Below, in pieces: positions 1-6,394 of a stretch of DNA of 7,533 bases. Each line of letters begins with the position of its first letter. Position 1 is the first letter of the stretch. The position numbers were made by a program, and so were the translations under genes. Origin of the DNA: Acidobacteriota bacterium (lineage in GTDB: Bacteria > Acidobacteriota > Terriglobia > Terriglobales > Acidobacteriaceae); contig QIAK01000035.1 of the NCBI GenBank assembly GCA_003225515.1, positions 1-7,533 of the forward strand, read 5' to 3'. A model generated the notes under the pieces. It was not told the DNA's origin and did not search any database. It saw nothing but the letters and a program-made list of their open reading frames with translations.

Positions 1-1278
1 CTGGCATCCACGGCACAATGGAAGTCTGATCCACAACCTTCCAGCAAGGAACTGTTCGACTATCTCCGAAAGAATACGATCGAGGGAAAAGATCCTGGTG
101 GGGATGGAGACCGCTTTGAAGTCGGAACGCTGGATCAGGCGATGGGTTCTGCCGACCATCATCTGCAACAAACTTACACGGTTTCATACATCGCGCATGT
201 TCCGCTCGAACCCCGTGCTGCACTGGCGAAATGGGTCGGCGATCACCTGACGGTATGGACCGGGACGCAGCGGCCCTTCGGCGTGCGCGGGCAACTTGCC
301 GAGGCATTTCGCATTCCCGAAGATCAGGTACGCGTGCTGATGCCCGACATGGGTTCAGGATACGGCGGCAAGCATACCGGGGAAACGGCAATTGAGGCGG
401 CGCGATTGGCGCGAGTGGCCAATCGTCCGGTGAAGCTCGTCTGGACACGGGAAGAGGAATTTACCTGGGCATACTTTCGTCCTGCGGGCGTGATCGATGT
501 GAGCAGTGGAGTGCGCGCCGATGGAACGATCACGGCATGGGAATTTCACAATTACAATTCCGGCTCGGCGGGAATTCGCACGTACTACGAAGTTCCGAAC
601 CAGCGGATCATTTTTCATGCCACTGATTCACCTTTGCGGCAAGGATCGTACCGGGCACTGGCAGCGACGGCGAATCATTTTGCCCGCGAGTCGCACATGG
701 ACGAACTGGCACACGCGGTAAACCTGGATCCGCTGGAATTCCGGCTCAAGAACCTGAAAAACGAGAGGCTGCGCGCCGTGTTCCAGGCAGCGGCGAAACA
801 GTTCGGATGGGGAAGGAGCAAGTCCCCCGGGCAGGGCTTTGGCATGGGAGGCGGATATGAAAAGCTAGGCAACATTGCGACCTTCGCCGAGGTCAATGTG
901 GATTGCAAATCCGGAGAGGTGAAGGTAGTCAGGGTTGTATCTGCATTTGAATGCGGCGCTATCGTGAACCCGGACAACCTGCGCAACCAGATTGAAGGAT
1001 CGAATATTCAAGGATTAGGCGGGGCTCTTTTTGAAGCCATTGAATTCGAGAACGGCAAGATTCTGAACGGAAGGCTGTCGCGGTATCGCGTGCCACGATT
1101 CAGCGATGTTCCGATTCTGGAGACGGTTCTACTTGATCGAAAAGATCTTCCATCAGCCGGAGCGGGCGAGTGCCCGATGATCGGATTGGCTCCCGCGATC
1201 GGGAATGCAATCTTCGATGCGACCAGCGTGCGATTGCGGTCGCTGCCTATGGTTCCGAATGGCCTGAAGACGGTCTAA
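1..1278 (+). CDS. Xanthine dehydrogenase/aldehyde oxidase-family molybdopterin-binding subunit, C-terminal part (5' end outside window)
   Basis: The reading frame is open from base 1 to the TAA at 1276-1278, giving 425 residues. The family's large subunit is usually about 700-780 residues, so the N-terminal part and the start lie upstream; the ATG at 142 is internal. The family hydroxylates aldehydes or N-heterocycles using a molybdopterin cofactor, normally with a small [2Fe-2S] subunit and often an FAD subunit. Visible hallmarks, numbered from the window edge, are the glycine-rich cofactor loop GSGYGGK (about 118-124), the segment RQGSYRA (about 213-219) before a conserved HMDELA stretch, and near the C-terminus GAGECP with a glutamate at about 390. 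This last is the expected position of the catalytic glutamate of Mo hydroxylases. The loop sequences differ from classical xanthine dehydrogenase, so the substrate is unassigned. The family call is secure; the specific enzyme is not. Confidence 0.88.
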   Translation: MASTAQWKSDPQPSSKELFDYLRKNTIEGKDPGGDGDRFEVGTLDQAMGSADHHLQQTYTVSYIAHVPLEPRAALAKWVGDHLTVWTGTQRPFGVRGQLAEAFRIPEDQVRVLMPDMGSGYGGKHTGETAIEAARLARVANRPVKLVWTREEEFTWAYFRPAGVIDVSSGVRADGTITAWEFHNYNSGSAGIRTYYEVPNQRIIFHATDSPLRQGSYRALAATANHFARESHMDELAHAVNLDPLEFRLKNLKNERLRAVFQAAAKQFGWGRSKSPGQGFGMGGGYEKLGNIATFAEVNVDCKSGEVKVVRVVSAFECGAIVNPDNLRNQIEGSNIQGLGGALFEAIEFENGKILNGRLSRYRVPRFSDVPILETVLLDRKDLPSAGAGECPMIGLAPAIGNAIFDATSVRLRSLPMVPNGLKTV

Positions 1279-1315
1279 GCGCCCAAAACTACGGCTTGGC
1301 TCTTTGCAATAGCGT

Positions 1316-1345
1316 TTGACAATGGCCCGTGAGTGCTAGTGCTAC
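1316..1345 (+). promoter_or_regulatory. Possible sigma-70-type promoter upstream of the 62-residue protein gene
   Basis: A perfect TTGACA lies at 1316-1321 in the 122-bp gap after the Mo-hydroxylase. The -10 side is poor: the best match near an 18-nt spacing is TGCTAC at 1340-1345. A short tandem GTGCTA repeat (1333-1344) lies here. The call rests almost entirely on the -35 hexamer, so it is weak. Confidence 0.25.
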
Positions 1346-1400
1346 AGAATTCACCTTACAGTTTCGGAAGGAATGTGTGTGGTAACCTACATTTCATCAA

Positions 1401-1589
1401 ATGTCCCGGGACGAATACATCAAACAGCTGTGCGCCCGCGCCATTAGCGCCGATGACGACGATTTTGTACTTACCATTGAGGAGTTGCAGATAGCCATCC
1501 GGGAGCACATTGAAAAGGTGCGGGCCATGGCTGCGACGGCTCTTTTGAAAGCACCGGGCAGCCCTCCTACCGATCTTCCTCAAGCGTAG
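1401..1589 (+). CDS. Small hypothetical protein, 62 residues
   Basis: I do not recognise a named family. The predicted product begins MSRDEYIKQLCARAI and has an aspartate run at residues 18-21. An amphipathic, probably helical middle (about residues 22-50: TIEELQIAIREHIEKVRAMAATALL) follows, then a short proline-rich tail. There is no signal peptide, membrane segment or metal-binding cluster; the single Cys is residue 11. The composition looks protein-like, with regular charge spacing and no low-complexity run. It sits alone between two + strand genes, 122 bp after the Mo-hydroxylase and 90 bp before the Gfo/Idh/MocA gene, so its own promoter is plausible. No strong Shine-Dalgarno sequence precedes ATG 1401; a purine stretch GGAAGGAA lies about 25 nt upstream, too far to be convincing. 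The function is unknown. A small regulatory or scaffold-type helical protein is possible but unsupported. Confidence 0.55.
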   Translation: MSRDEYIKQLCARAISADDDDFVLTIEELQIAIREHIEKVRAMAATALLKAPGSPPTDLPQA

Positions 1590-1619
1590 CGCCCGCGTTT
1601 CTATCTCAAAGTCTTCATG

Positions 1620-1648
1620 TTGACTTGCCTGAACCTGCCCCTTAGCAT
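1620..1648 (+). promoter_or_regulatory. Candidate sigma-70-type promoter for the Gfo/Idh/MocA gene
   Basis: TTGACT (1620-1625, 5 of 6 matches to the -35 consensus) and TAGCAT (1643-1648, 4 of 6 matches to the -10 consensus) are separated by exactly 17 nt. Transcription would begin near 1655, leaving a leader of about 25 nt that contains the ribosome binding site at 1670-1674. Its position inside the upstream-extended open frame argues that translation starts at 1680 and not at 1617. Confidence 0.45.
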
Positions 1649-1669
1649 GGCACATCGATTTATTGTTCC

Positions 1670-1674
1670 GGAGG
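1670..1674 (+). promoter_or_regulatory. Ribosome binding site GGAGG for the Gfo/Idh/MocA gene
   Basis: GGAGG is followed by a 5-nt spacer and then ATG at 1680. It decides the start in favour of 1680 over the upstream in-frame ATG codons at 1617 and 1647 and the downstream ATG at 1698. Confidence 0.75.
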
Positions 1675-1679
1675 TAATC

Positions 1680-3014
1680 ATGAGTGAGTCTTCGCCTATG
1701 AACCGTCGTGCATTCCTGAGTAAGTCCGCTGCTGTAATTGCGGGCGGAGCGGTCCTGCCCCGCACGGCACTATCGTATGGCAATATCGTGGGCGCGAATG
1801 ATCGCATTTCACTCGGGCACATCGGAATCGGTAATCGCGGTGGAGATCTCGACCTGATCGCGTCGAAGCTGAAGTCGAGTCATCACGTAGAGATGACGGC
1901 AGTCTGCGATCTATGGAAGGTGAACCGCGAAAAAGCAGCTGCCACGAATCAAGGTTACTATGGCCGGTCGCCTCGGGCGGTGCAGCACCCCGAAGAACTG
2001 CTGATGATGAAAGACATTGATGGCGTGCTGATTTCCACACCGGAGCATTCACATTCGCCTCTTCTCAAAATGGCGGTCGAAGCCGGCAAGGATGCATATG
2101 TCGAGAAGCCGATGGGAAATGTGCTCAACGAAGCGAAGGCGGCGCGCGACACAGTGCTGCAAAGCAAGAATATCGTACAGGTCGGCACCCAACATCGCAG
2201 CGAACCTTATCCGCAAGCGGCACAAAAAATCGCACGCAGCGGTGCGCTGGGAGATGTCAGCAAAGTTGAAGTGGTGTGGAACTATCATGGTCCGCGATGG
2301 CGTGGGCGGCCAGAGGTTAAGCAGATCCGCGAACAGGATACAGATTGGCAGAAGTGGCTGATGACGAAACCCGCGCGCCCGTTTGATCCACAAATGTATT
2401 TCGAATTTCGGCTTTATAAAGAGTTTTCCAGCGGGATTCCCGATCAATGGATGAGCCACGGCATCGACCTGGTCCACTGGTTTATGGACGACCACTTTCC
2501 GATGTCCTCCGTATCGAATGGAGGAGTGTTCGCCTGGCACGACGGCCGCGAAAACGCAGATACATTTCAGACACTGCTGGAATATCCGAAAGGTTTCATG
2601 GTCAGTTATTCCACAAGTTTCGGTAACGATGCGCCCAGCTTTACGCGCTACATGGGGAAGAACGCCACGCTCATGAATCTGGGAGGCGAAGGGAGCCCGC
2701 GTTATCAAGTAGTCGAAGAGAAAGGCACGCACGAAGACGACGCCGACATCGATGAAAAGCGCGGATCGAAATTCGTGATGTTGCCGGGAGAGACCGGGCT
2801 GCCGCCGCTTGGGATAGATGACTTGTCACTGGAGCACATGGCGAACTGGTTTGAGTGCATGCGTTCGCGCCAGCAGCCGCATGCCTCAGTGCACGAAGGC
2901 TTCGCACATTCGGTGGCGTGCATAATGTCGGCGCAATCGTATTGGTCAGGGAAAAAAGTCTATTGGGACCCGAAGAGCGAAACGATCTCAGAAAGTACGC
3001 CCGCACGAGCGTAG
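1680..3014 (+). CDS. Tat-exported Gfo/Idh/MocA-family NAD(P)-dependent oxidoreductase
   Basis: This is a 444-residue protein when started at ATG 1680, chosen for the GGAGG site just upstream. The N-terminus has a twin-arginine signal (NRRAFLS at residues 8-14, then a hydrophobic, alanine-rich stretch to about 32), so export in folded form is predicted. A Rossmann fold follows, with the dinucleotide-binding loop GHIGIGNRG at 46-54. Next come TPEHSH (120-125) and the family signature EKP at 142-144 (YVEKPMG). The C-terminal half holds a SHGIDLVHWF segment, matching the conserved histidine region of the substrate-binding beta-sheet domain. Family members oxidise or reduce sugar or cyclitol hydroxyls with NAD(P). 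Exported members usually hold the cofactor tightly and may run closed redox cycles, as in Zymomonas glucose-fructose oxidoreductase. It converges on the sugar-isomerase-like gene, with 26 bp between stops. GH109 glycosidases also belong to this superfamily, but the intact EKP motif argues against that class. The substrate is unknown. Confidence 0.9.
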   Translation: MSESSPMNRRAFLSKSAAVIAGGAVLPRTALSYGNIVGANDRISLGHIGIGNRGGDLDLIASKLKSSHHVEMTAVCDLWKVNREKAAATNQGYYGRSPRAVQHPEELLMMKDIDGVLISTPEHSHSPLLKMAVEAGKDAYVEKPMGNVLNEAKAARDTVLQSKNIVQVGTQHRSEPYPQAAQKIARSGALGDVSKVEVVWNYHGPRWRGRPEVKQIREQDTDWQKWLMTKPARPFDPQMYFEFRLYKEFSSGIPDQWMSHGIDLVHWFMDDHFPMSSVSNGGVFAWHDGRENADTFQTLLEYPKGFMVSYSTSFGNDAPSFTRYMGKNATLMNLGGEGSPRYQVVEEKGTHEDDADIDEKRGSKFVMLPGETGLPPLGIDDLSLEHMANWFECMRSRQQPHASVHEGFAHSVACIMSAQSYWSGKKVYWDPKSETISESTPARA

Positions 3015-3022
3015 GAATAGAA

Positions 3023-3040
3023 GGGAGCTGTCAGGTTCCC
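3023..3040 (+). terminator. Weak hairpin between convergent genes, possible terminator
   Basis: GGGAGCT-GTCA-GGTTCCC can form a 7-bp stem (two G-U pairs) with a 4-nt loop, filling most of the 26-bp gap between the convergent stop codons. No U-tract follows, and the opposite-strand version has two mismatches. Intrinsic termination is therefore doubtful. Confidence 0.25.
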
Positions 3041-3985
3041 CTACATCAATCCGCACGTATGCGCGTTTCCGAGGCACTGGCCGGCGACGCGCGCGTAATC
3101 CGCAATGGCAATCTCCGGGTCATCGATATCAGGATGCCAGAGTTTTTCCCATTCGAAACAATAAAAGCCTTTGTAGTCAATCGACCGGAGGGCTTCAATC
3201 TGCCGCTGAATCGGAACATTGCCGCGTCCGGTAAGCACATACTTGCGGTCTTCGCCGCTTCCTACAGAATCCTTGAGATGAGTGTGGCGAATCCACTGCC
3301 CTAACTGTTTGACGGTGAATTCGGGGTCTTCGTTCGATGTGGCGAACGTGTGATGCGCGTCCCAGAGCAGGCCGACGTGCTCAGAATTGGCCGACTGCAA
3401 TACGCTCTTCAATGTCGCTGAAGCAGTGAAGTGGTCGTGGGACTCAATGATGACCGTAACATTATGCGGGCCAGCGTAGGCACCAAGTTCGCGCAGGCCG
3501 GCGGCCACTCGAGCCTTTGTCTGGTCGTCCGGCGTGGGACTCTTGTCGGACTCTGCCTTGCCGCCGAACACACGCACGTACGGAGCATTGAGTGCTTTTG
3601 CCAGATCGATGAAGCGCCGGGCATCGCGCAGCTCTTTCGCGCGCTTTGCCGGATCTTCCACATACAATTGCGCAGAGCTGCTTACACACGCAATTTTCAA
3701 ATTGGCGGCGGCGATTTCTTTCCTGGTCTGCTCAATTCGGTCCGGGGCGAAGATGGGGTTCGCGGGTAAATCCAGATTGCCTTGCAGACCTCGAAGCTCA
3801 ATGGCAGAGAATCCGTGCTGCGCAGCGAAATCCAGAATCTTCTTCCATTCCCAGGCGGGACAACCAAGCGTGGAAAATGCCAGCGGAATCTTGGACGCTT
3901 TTGTTTCCGTGTTTGCATGGGCAAATCCCAGGGGCGCTAAAGCGGCGACTGAGAACATCCTCAGAAATTCGCGCCGATTGCCCAT
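3041..3985 (-). CDS. Exported sugar phosphate isomerase/epimerase-like TIM-barrel protein (xylose isomerase-like)
   Basis: The product has 314 residues. The N-terminus is a twin-arginine signal (NRREFLR at 3-9, then a hydrophobic stretch) with a likely AHA signal-peptidase site after residue 24. The rest matches the xylose-isomerase-like (AP endonuclease 2 superfamily) TIM barrel. Metal and active-site positions are all present: Glu181 (IIESHDH), Asp209 (LLWDAHH), His236 (HTHLKD) and a Glu in FEWEK (278 or 280). These barrels use a divalent metal to isomerise or epimerise sugars, or to cleave keto-glycosides as in the C-glycoside deglycosidases. The start lies 5 nt beyond the stop of the GMC gene, with AGGAGAG (3997-4003) inside that gene's end, so it is the third gene of a - strand operon. 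Export implies a free sugar or glycoside as substrate, not an intracellular sugar phosphate, despite the family name. The fold call is firm; the reaction is inferred. Confidence 0.88.
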   Translation of the reverse strand: MGNRREFLRMFSVAALAPLGFAHANTETKASKIPLAFSTLGCPAWEWKKILDFAAQHGFSAIELRGLQGNLDLPANPIFAPDRIEQTRKEIAAANLKIACVSSSAQLYVEDPAKRAKELRDARRFIDLAKALNAPYVRVFGGKAESDKSPTPDDQTKARVAAGLRELGAYAGPHNVTVIIESHDHFTASATLKSVLQSANSEHVGLLWDAHHTFATSNEDPEFTVKQLGQWIRHTHLKDSVGSGEDRKYVLTGRGNVPIQRQIEALRSIDYKGFYCFEWEKLWHPDIDDPEIAIADYARVAGQCLGNAHTCGLM

Positions 3986-3990
3986 GTGGC

Positions 3991-5679
3991 TTAGAGCTCT
4001 CCTTTCTTCATCTGCTGAAGCGCGTAGTCGCAGGCGCGCGCTGTAAGCGCCATATACGTGAGTGACGGATTCACGCAGGAAGAGGAAACCATCGCTCCCC
4101 CGTCAGTGATGAATAGGTTCTTGATATCGTGCGCTTGGTTAAAAGAATTCAGCACCGAGGTTTTCGGATCGCGGCCCATGCGAGCCGTCCCCATCTCGTG
4201 AATGGAAAAACCCGGCGGTTCGTCGTCAGCGAAAGGCTCGATGTCATGCGCTCCGGCGGCTGCGAGCATTTCGGCGGCAGTAATCGACATGTCCTTTCGG
4301 ATTGCGAGTTCATTTTCCCCGAACGCGCAGTGAATTTTCAACGCGGGAATTCCCCAGGCGTCCACGGTTTGTTTATCGAGTTCGACGTAATTGTTGTGAT
4401 TCGGAAGACACTCTCCATATCCGCCGAACAGGAATCGCCACGGACCGGGCTGGCTAATAGATTTCTTGAATTCTGCTCCGAATCCGGTTTGGTGGATGCC
4501 GCGCTCCCATCCTTCGCGATGGCCGCCGCCCTGAAATCCATATCCCCGCAAGAATCCTGTTTGTTTAGTCTTCACATTGCGAAATCGAGGAACGTAAATC
4601 CCATTGGGCCTTCGCCCCATCACCATGCGATCTTCGTTGCCGGGAATGGTCGCGGAGGCGCCCCCGCTCTTCACGTGATCCATCAGATTGTGACCTAATT
4701 CTCCGCTGGAGTTGGCGAGCCCGTTGGGAAACTCGGGGGTGGAAGAGTTGAGGAGAATGCGGACCGATTCCAGCGCGGATGCGCACAAGAAAATTGCCTT
4801 GGCCCGAAACTCAAGCGAAGCGCGGCTTTTGGCGTCGATTACGCGGACGCCCGTTGCTCGCCTGCTGCGCGAGTCGAAATCCAGGCTATGCACCACGCTG
4901 TAAGGACGCAGTGTCATGCGTCCTGTTTTCTCGGCGGCGGGCAGGGTTGCGTTGACGCTGCTGAAGTACGATCGCGTGATGCATCCTCGTTCACAGGGCC
5001 CGCAGTAATGGCATGCGGAGCGAGTGCCATGATCCCTGGTGAGAATAGCGGCCCGGCCGATGGTCAAAACGCGCTCGGGTCCGAAATGTTTGGCGACCGC
5101 ATCCCGAACCAGCAACTCCGCGCAATTCAGTTCCATGGGCGGAAGGAACCTGCTGTCGGGTAACTGCGGCAGTCCCAGCGCTTCGCCGGTAATGCCGATG
5201 AAATCTTCCACGTAGTCGTACCAGGGCGCCAGATCGGCGTAGCGGATCGGCCAATCGATGGCGATGCCCTCCCGCAGATTCGCTTCGAAATCCAAATCGC
5301 TCCAGCGATACACCTGTCGGCCCCACACGATGGAGCGTCCGCCGACCTGCCGCCCGCGAATCCAACGAAATGGTTTGTCCGGGTCGGTCGTGTAAGGGTG
5401 CTCCTTGTCGCTGACGAAAAACTTGGCCGACCATTCGTCACATGCATAGCACGTGCTCTGGATCGGCTGATCCTGCAATTGCCGCCGGCGATCGCGCGCT
5501 CCCCGGAACTTCATCTCCCAGGCCGGAACGTGTTCCACGTAATCTTCTTCGGGAACAATCGGGCGGCCGGCTTCGAGAACAAGCGTCTTCAAGCCCTTCT
5601 CGGTCAATTCTTTTGCGGCCCAACCCCCGGTTATTCCGGAGCCGATCACAATGGCATCGTAGGTCGTTTGGTCCTTCAT
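3991..5679 (-). CDS. GMC-family FAD-dependent oxidoreductase, catalytic subunit of a sugar/polyol dehydrogenase type
   Basis: The product is 562 residues when started at ATG 5679-5677. The in-frame ATG at 5721 would add 14 unconserved residues and overlap the preceding gene more deeply. The N-terminus goes directly into an FAD-binding Rossmann motif (GSGITG at 13-18, closing with LEAG at 35-38). VGGRSIVWG (112-120) matches the GMC flavin-proximal segment. A Cys cluster C-x2-C-x2-C-x3-C occurs at 223, 226, 229 and 233, in the region where bacterial fructose and glucose dehydrogenase relatives carry an Fe-S cluster. The catalytic pair is visible: His494 in HEMGTARMG and Asn537 in VNPSL. There is no signal peptide. 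The gene overlaps the subunit 3-like gene by 4 nt (ATGA), so that partner probably carries it through the Tat system. The role is dehydrogenation of a sugar or glycoside hydroxyl with electrons passed to a cytochrome or quinone acceptor. The acceptor gene is not seen here, and the substrate is unassigned. Confidence 0.92.
   Translation of the reverse strand: MKDQTTYDAIVIGSGITGGWAAKELTEKGLKTLVLEAGRPIVPEEDYVEHVPAWEMKFRGARDRRRQLQDQPIQSTCYACDEWSAKFFVSDKEHPYTTDPDKPFRWIRGRQVGGRSIVWGRQVYRWSDLDFEANLREGIAIDWPIRYADLAPWYDYVEDFIGITGEALGLPQLPDSRFLPPMELNCAELLVRDAVAKHFGPERVLTIGRAAILTRDHGTRSACHYCGPCERGCITRSYFSSVNATLPAAEKTGRMTLRPYSVVHSLDFDSRSRRATGVRVIDAKSRASLEFRAKAIFLCASALESVRILLNSSTPEFPNGLANSSGELGHNLMDHVKSGGASATIPGNEDRMVMGRRPNGIYVPRFRNVKTKQTGFLRGYGFQGGGHREGWERGIHQTGFGAEFKKSISQPGPWRFLFGGYGECLPNHNNYVELDKQTVDAWGIPALKIHCAFGENELAIRKDMSITAAEMLAAAGAHDIEPFADDEPPGFSIHEMGTARMGRDPKTSVLNSFNQAHDIKNLFITDGGAMVSSSCVNPSLTYMALTARACDYALQQMKKGEL
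3997..4003 (-). promoter_or_regulatory. Ribosome binding site AGGAGAG for the TIM-barrel gene, inside the GMC gene's 3' end
   Basis: Read on the - strand, AGGAGAG overlaps the last codons of the GMC gene and is followed by 11 nt and then ATG at 3985-3983. This supports the chosen start and suggests translational coupling to the upstream gene. Confidence 0.6.
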
Positions 5680-6278
5680 TGGTTCTGTGCGCCCCCTTTG
5701 GCGGTGGGCACTTCCACGCAACCGCTGTGGGATTCCGGAATGATCTCGTAATGCAACGCGTTGGTTGCGCCAGCTTCAGAGGTGTAATAGGCCGTCAGTG
5801 TCAATTGGCGAAACATGGAATAAAAATTCTTCGAACCCGCATGCGGCGTTGCAGAGCGTGGGCGCAAGACAGGGGGCACTTCTGCTGTCATTTTCTGGCC
5901 CAGCCACGTCAGAATTTCACCTTGCCGGTCAGCAGAGGCCTCGATGAAATTGGTTCCAAACAGCGCTTGCGTGCGAAGGTCCACCTCGCCCAAGCCATTT
6001 AAGAAGCGGCTCCGATCCGGTTCGTCATACCACTCGGTCAGCATTAGATCGACAAATTCACTTACGCCCACGTCGGAAGCACCGGGCGTATCGGTCGTTG
6101 GAATAAGCAAGTCCGCCATGACTTTGACCGTGGCATTCTGATGGGCATTTAGAGTGCGAGGAGCAGTCTGCGTCTCGACCAATTTGCGCGCTTCTCGCAA
6201 AACGGCAAACAGGCGGTGTGGCGCCAATTGGAGGGCGGTTCCCGTCGCCAGCAACCGAAGCGCTTCGCGTCTCTTCAT
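5676..6278 (-). CDS. Gluconate 2-dehydrogenase subunit 3-family protein, small Tat-bearing partner of the GMC dehydrogenase
   Basis: The product has 200 residues. The N-terminus MKRREALRLLATGTAL is a short twin-arginine signal followed by a hydrophobic stretch. The mature part matches the subunit 3 (gamma) family of membrane-bound gluconate, fructose and glucose dehydrogenases. It has a helical segment ending MADLLIPTTDTPGASDVGV (about 54-72), then a VDLMLTEWYD region and a C-terminal FYSMFRQLTLTAYYTSE region. In this family the small subunit stabilises the flavoprotein and supplies the Tat signal that exports the pair. The start at 6278 has GGAG (6291-6288) 9 nt upstream. Its TGA overlaps the ATG of the GMC gene as ATGA, the classic sign of coupled subunits. 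The family assignment comes from recognising these segments; biochemical partnership is inferred from position. Confidence 0.87.
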   Translation of the reverse strand: MKRREALRLLATGTALQLAPHRLFAVLREARKLVETQTAPRTLNAHQNATVKVMADLLIPTTDTPGASDVGVSEFVDLMLTEWYDEPDRSRFLNGLGEVDLRTQALFGTNFIEASADRQGEILTWLGQKMTAEVPPVLRPRSATPHAGSKNFYSMFRQLTLTAYYTSEAGATNALHYEIIPESHSGCVEVPTAKGGAQNQ

Positions 6279-6287
6279 TCCAGATAT

Positions 6288-6291
6288 CTCC
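6288..6291 (-). promoter_or_regulatory. Ribosome binding site GGAG for the subunit 3-like gene
   Basis: On the - strand GGAG is followed by a 9-nt spacer and ATG at 6278-6276, supporting this start as the first gene of the operon. Confidence 0.55.
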
Positions 6292-6306
6292 GACCTGCGA
6301 AAAAGT

Positions 6307-6312
6307 ATTTTA
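6307..6312 (-). promoter_or_regulatory. Possible -10 element (TAAAAT) ahead of the three-gene operon
   Basis: In the 116-bp gap upstream of the subunit 3-like gene, TAAAAT on the - strand matches 5 of 6 bases of the -10 consensus. It lies about 28 nt before the start codon. No acceptable -35 hexamer is present at 16-18 nt, so this is a tentative call. The remainder of the gap shows only minor palindromes and no clear operator. Confidence 0.25.
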
Positions 6313-6394
6313 CGCTAGTGGGGGCCGGCAATTTTCTGCCACACTCTTGCGGCGGACACATATCAGAGGAGACACAGCGAACAGTTTTGCGCAA

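Noticed and set aside
1617..1679. Upstream ATG extending the Gfo/Idh/MocA protein by 21 residues
   Set aside because: It would bury the Tat signal internally, has no ribosome binding site, and overlaps the best promoter candidate; GGAGG directly precedes ATG 1680.
2049..2732. Long open frame (227 codons) on the - strand opposite the Gfo/Idh/MocA gene
   Set aside because: The product shows no family-like motif, and the + strand frame is a clear, complete Gfo/Idh/MocA protein. It is a shadow of the coding strand.
3534..4065. Open + strand frames of 170 and 139 codons opposite the TIM-barrel gene
   Set aside because: They are Ser/Arg/Pro-rich with no recognisable domain and lie across a confident gene with all metal-site residues.
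4129..4698. Open + strand frame of 189 codons opposite the GMC gene
   Set aside because: It is antisense to conserved GMC coding sequence, with no own motif or ribosome binding site seen.
5680..5721. Upstream ATG that would extend the GMC protein by 14 residues
   Set aside because: The extension is Arg-rich and unlike a signal peptide. The ATGA overlap start at 5679 fits the family N-terminus and the operon arrangement.
6327..6340. Small hairpin GGCA-ATTTTC-TGCC in the gap before the subunit 3-like gene
   Set aside because: A 4-bp stem is not meaningful, and no T-tract follows it.
6387..6394. Perfect palindrome TTGCGCAA just after the hydroxy-acid dehydrogenase stop codon
   Set aside because: At 8 bp it is too short to call an operator or terminator, and no second copy was noticed in the gap.
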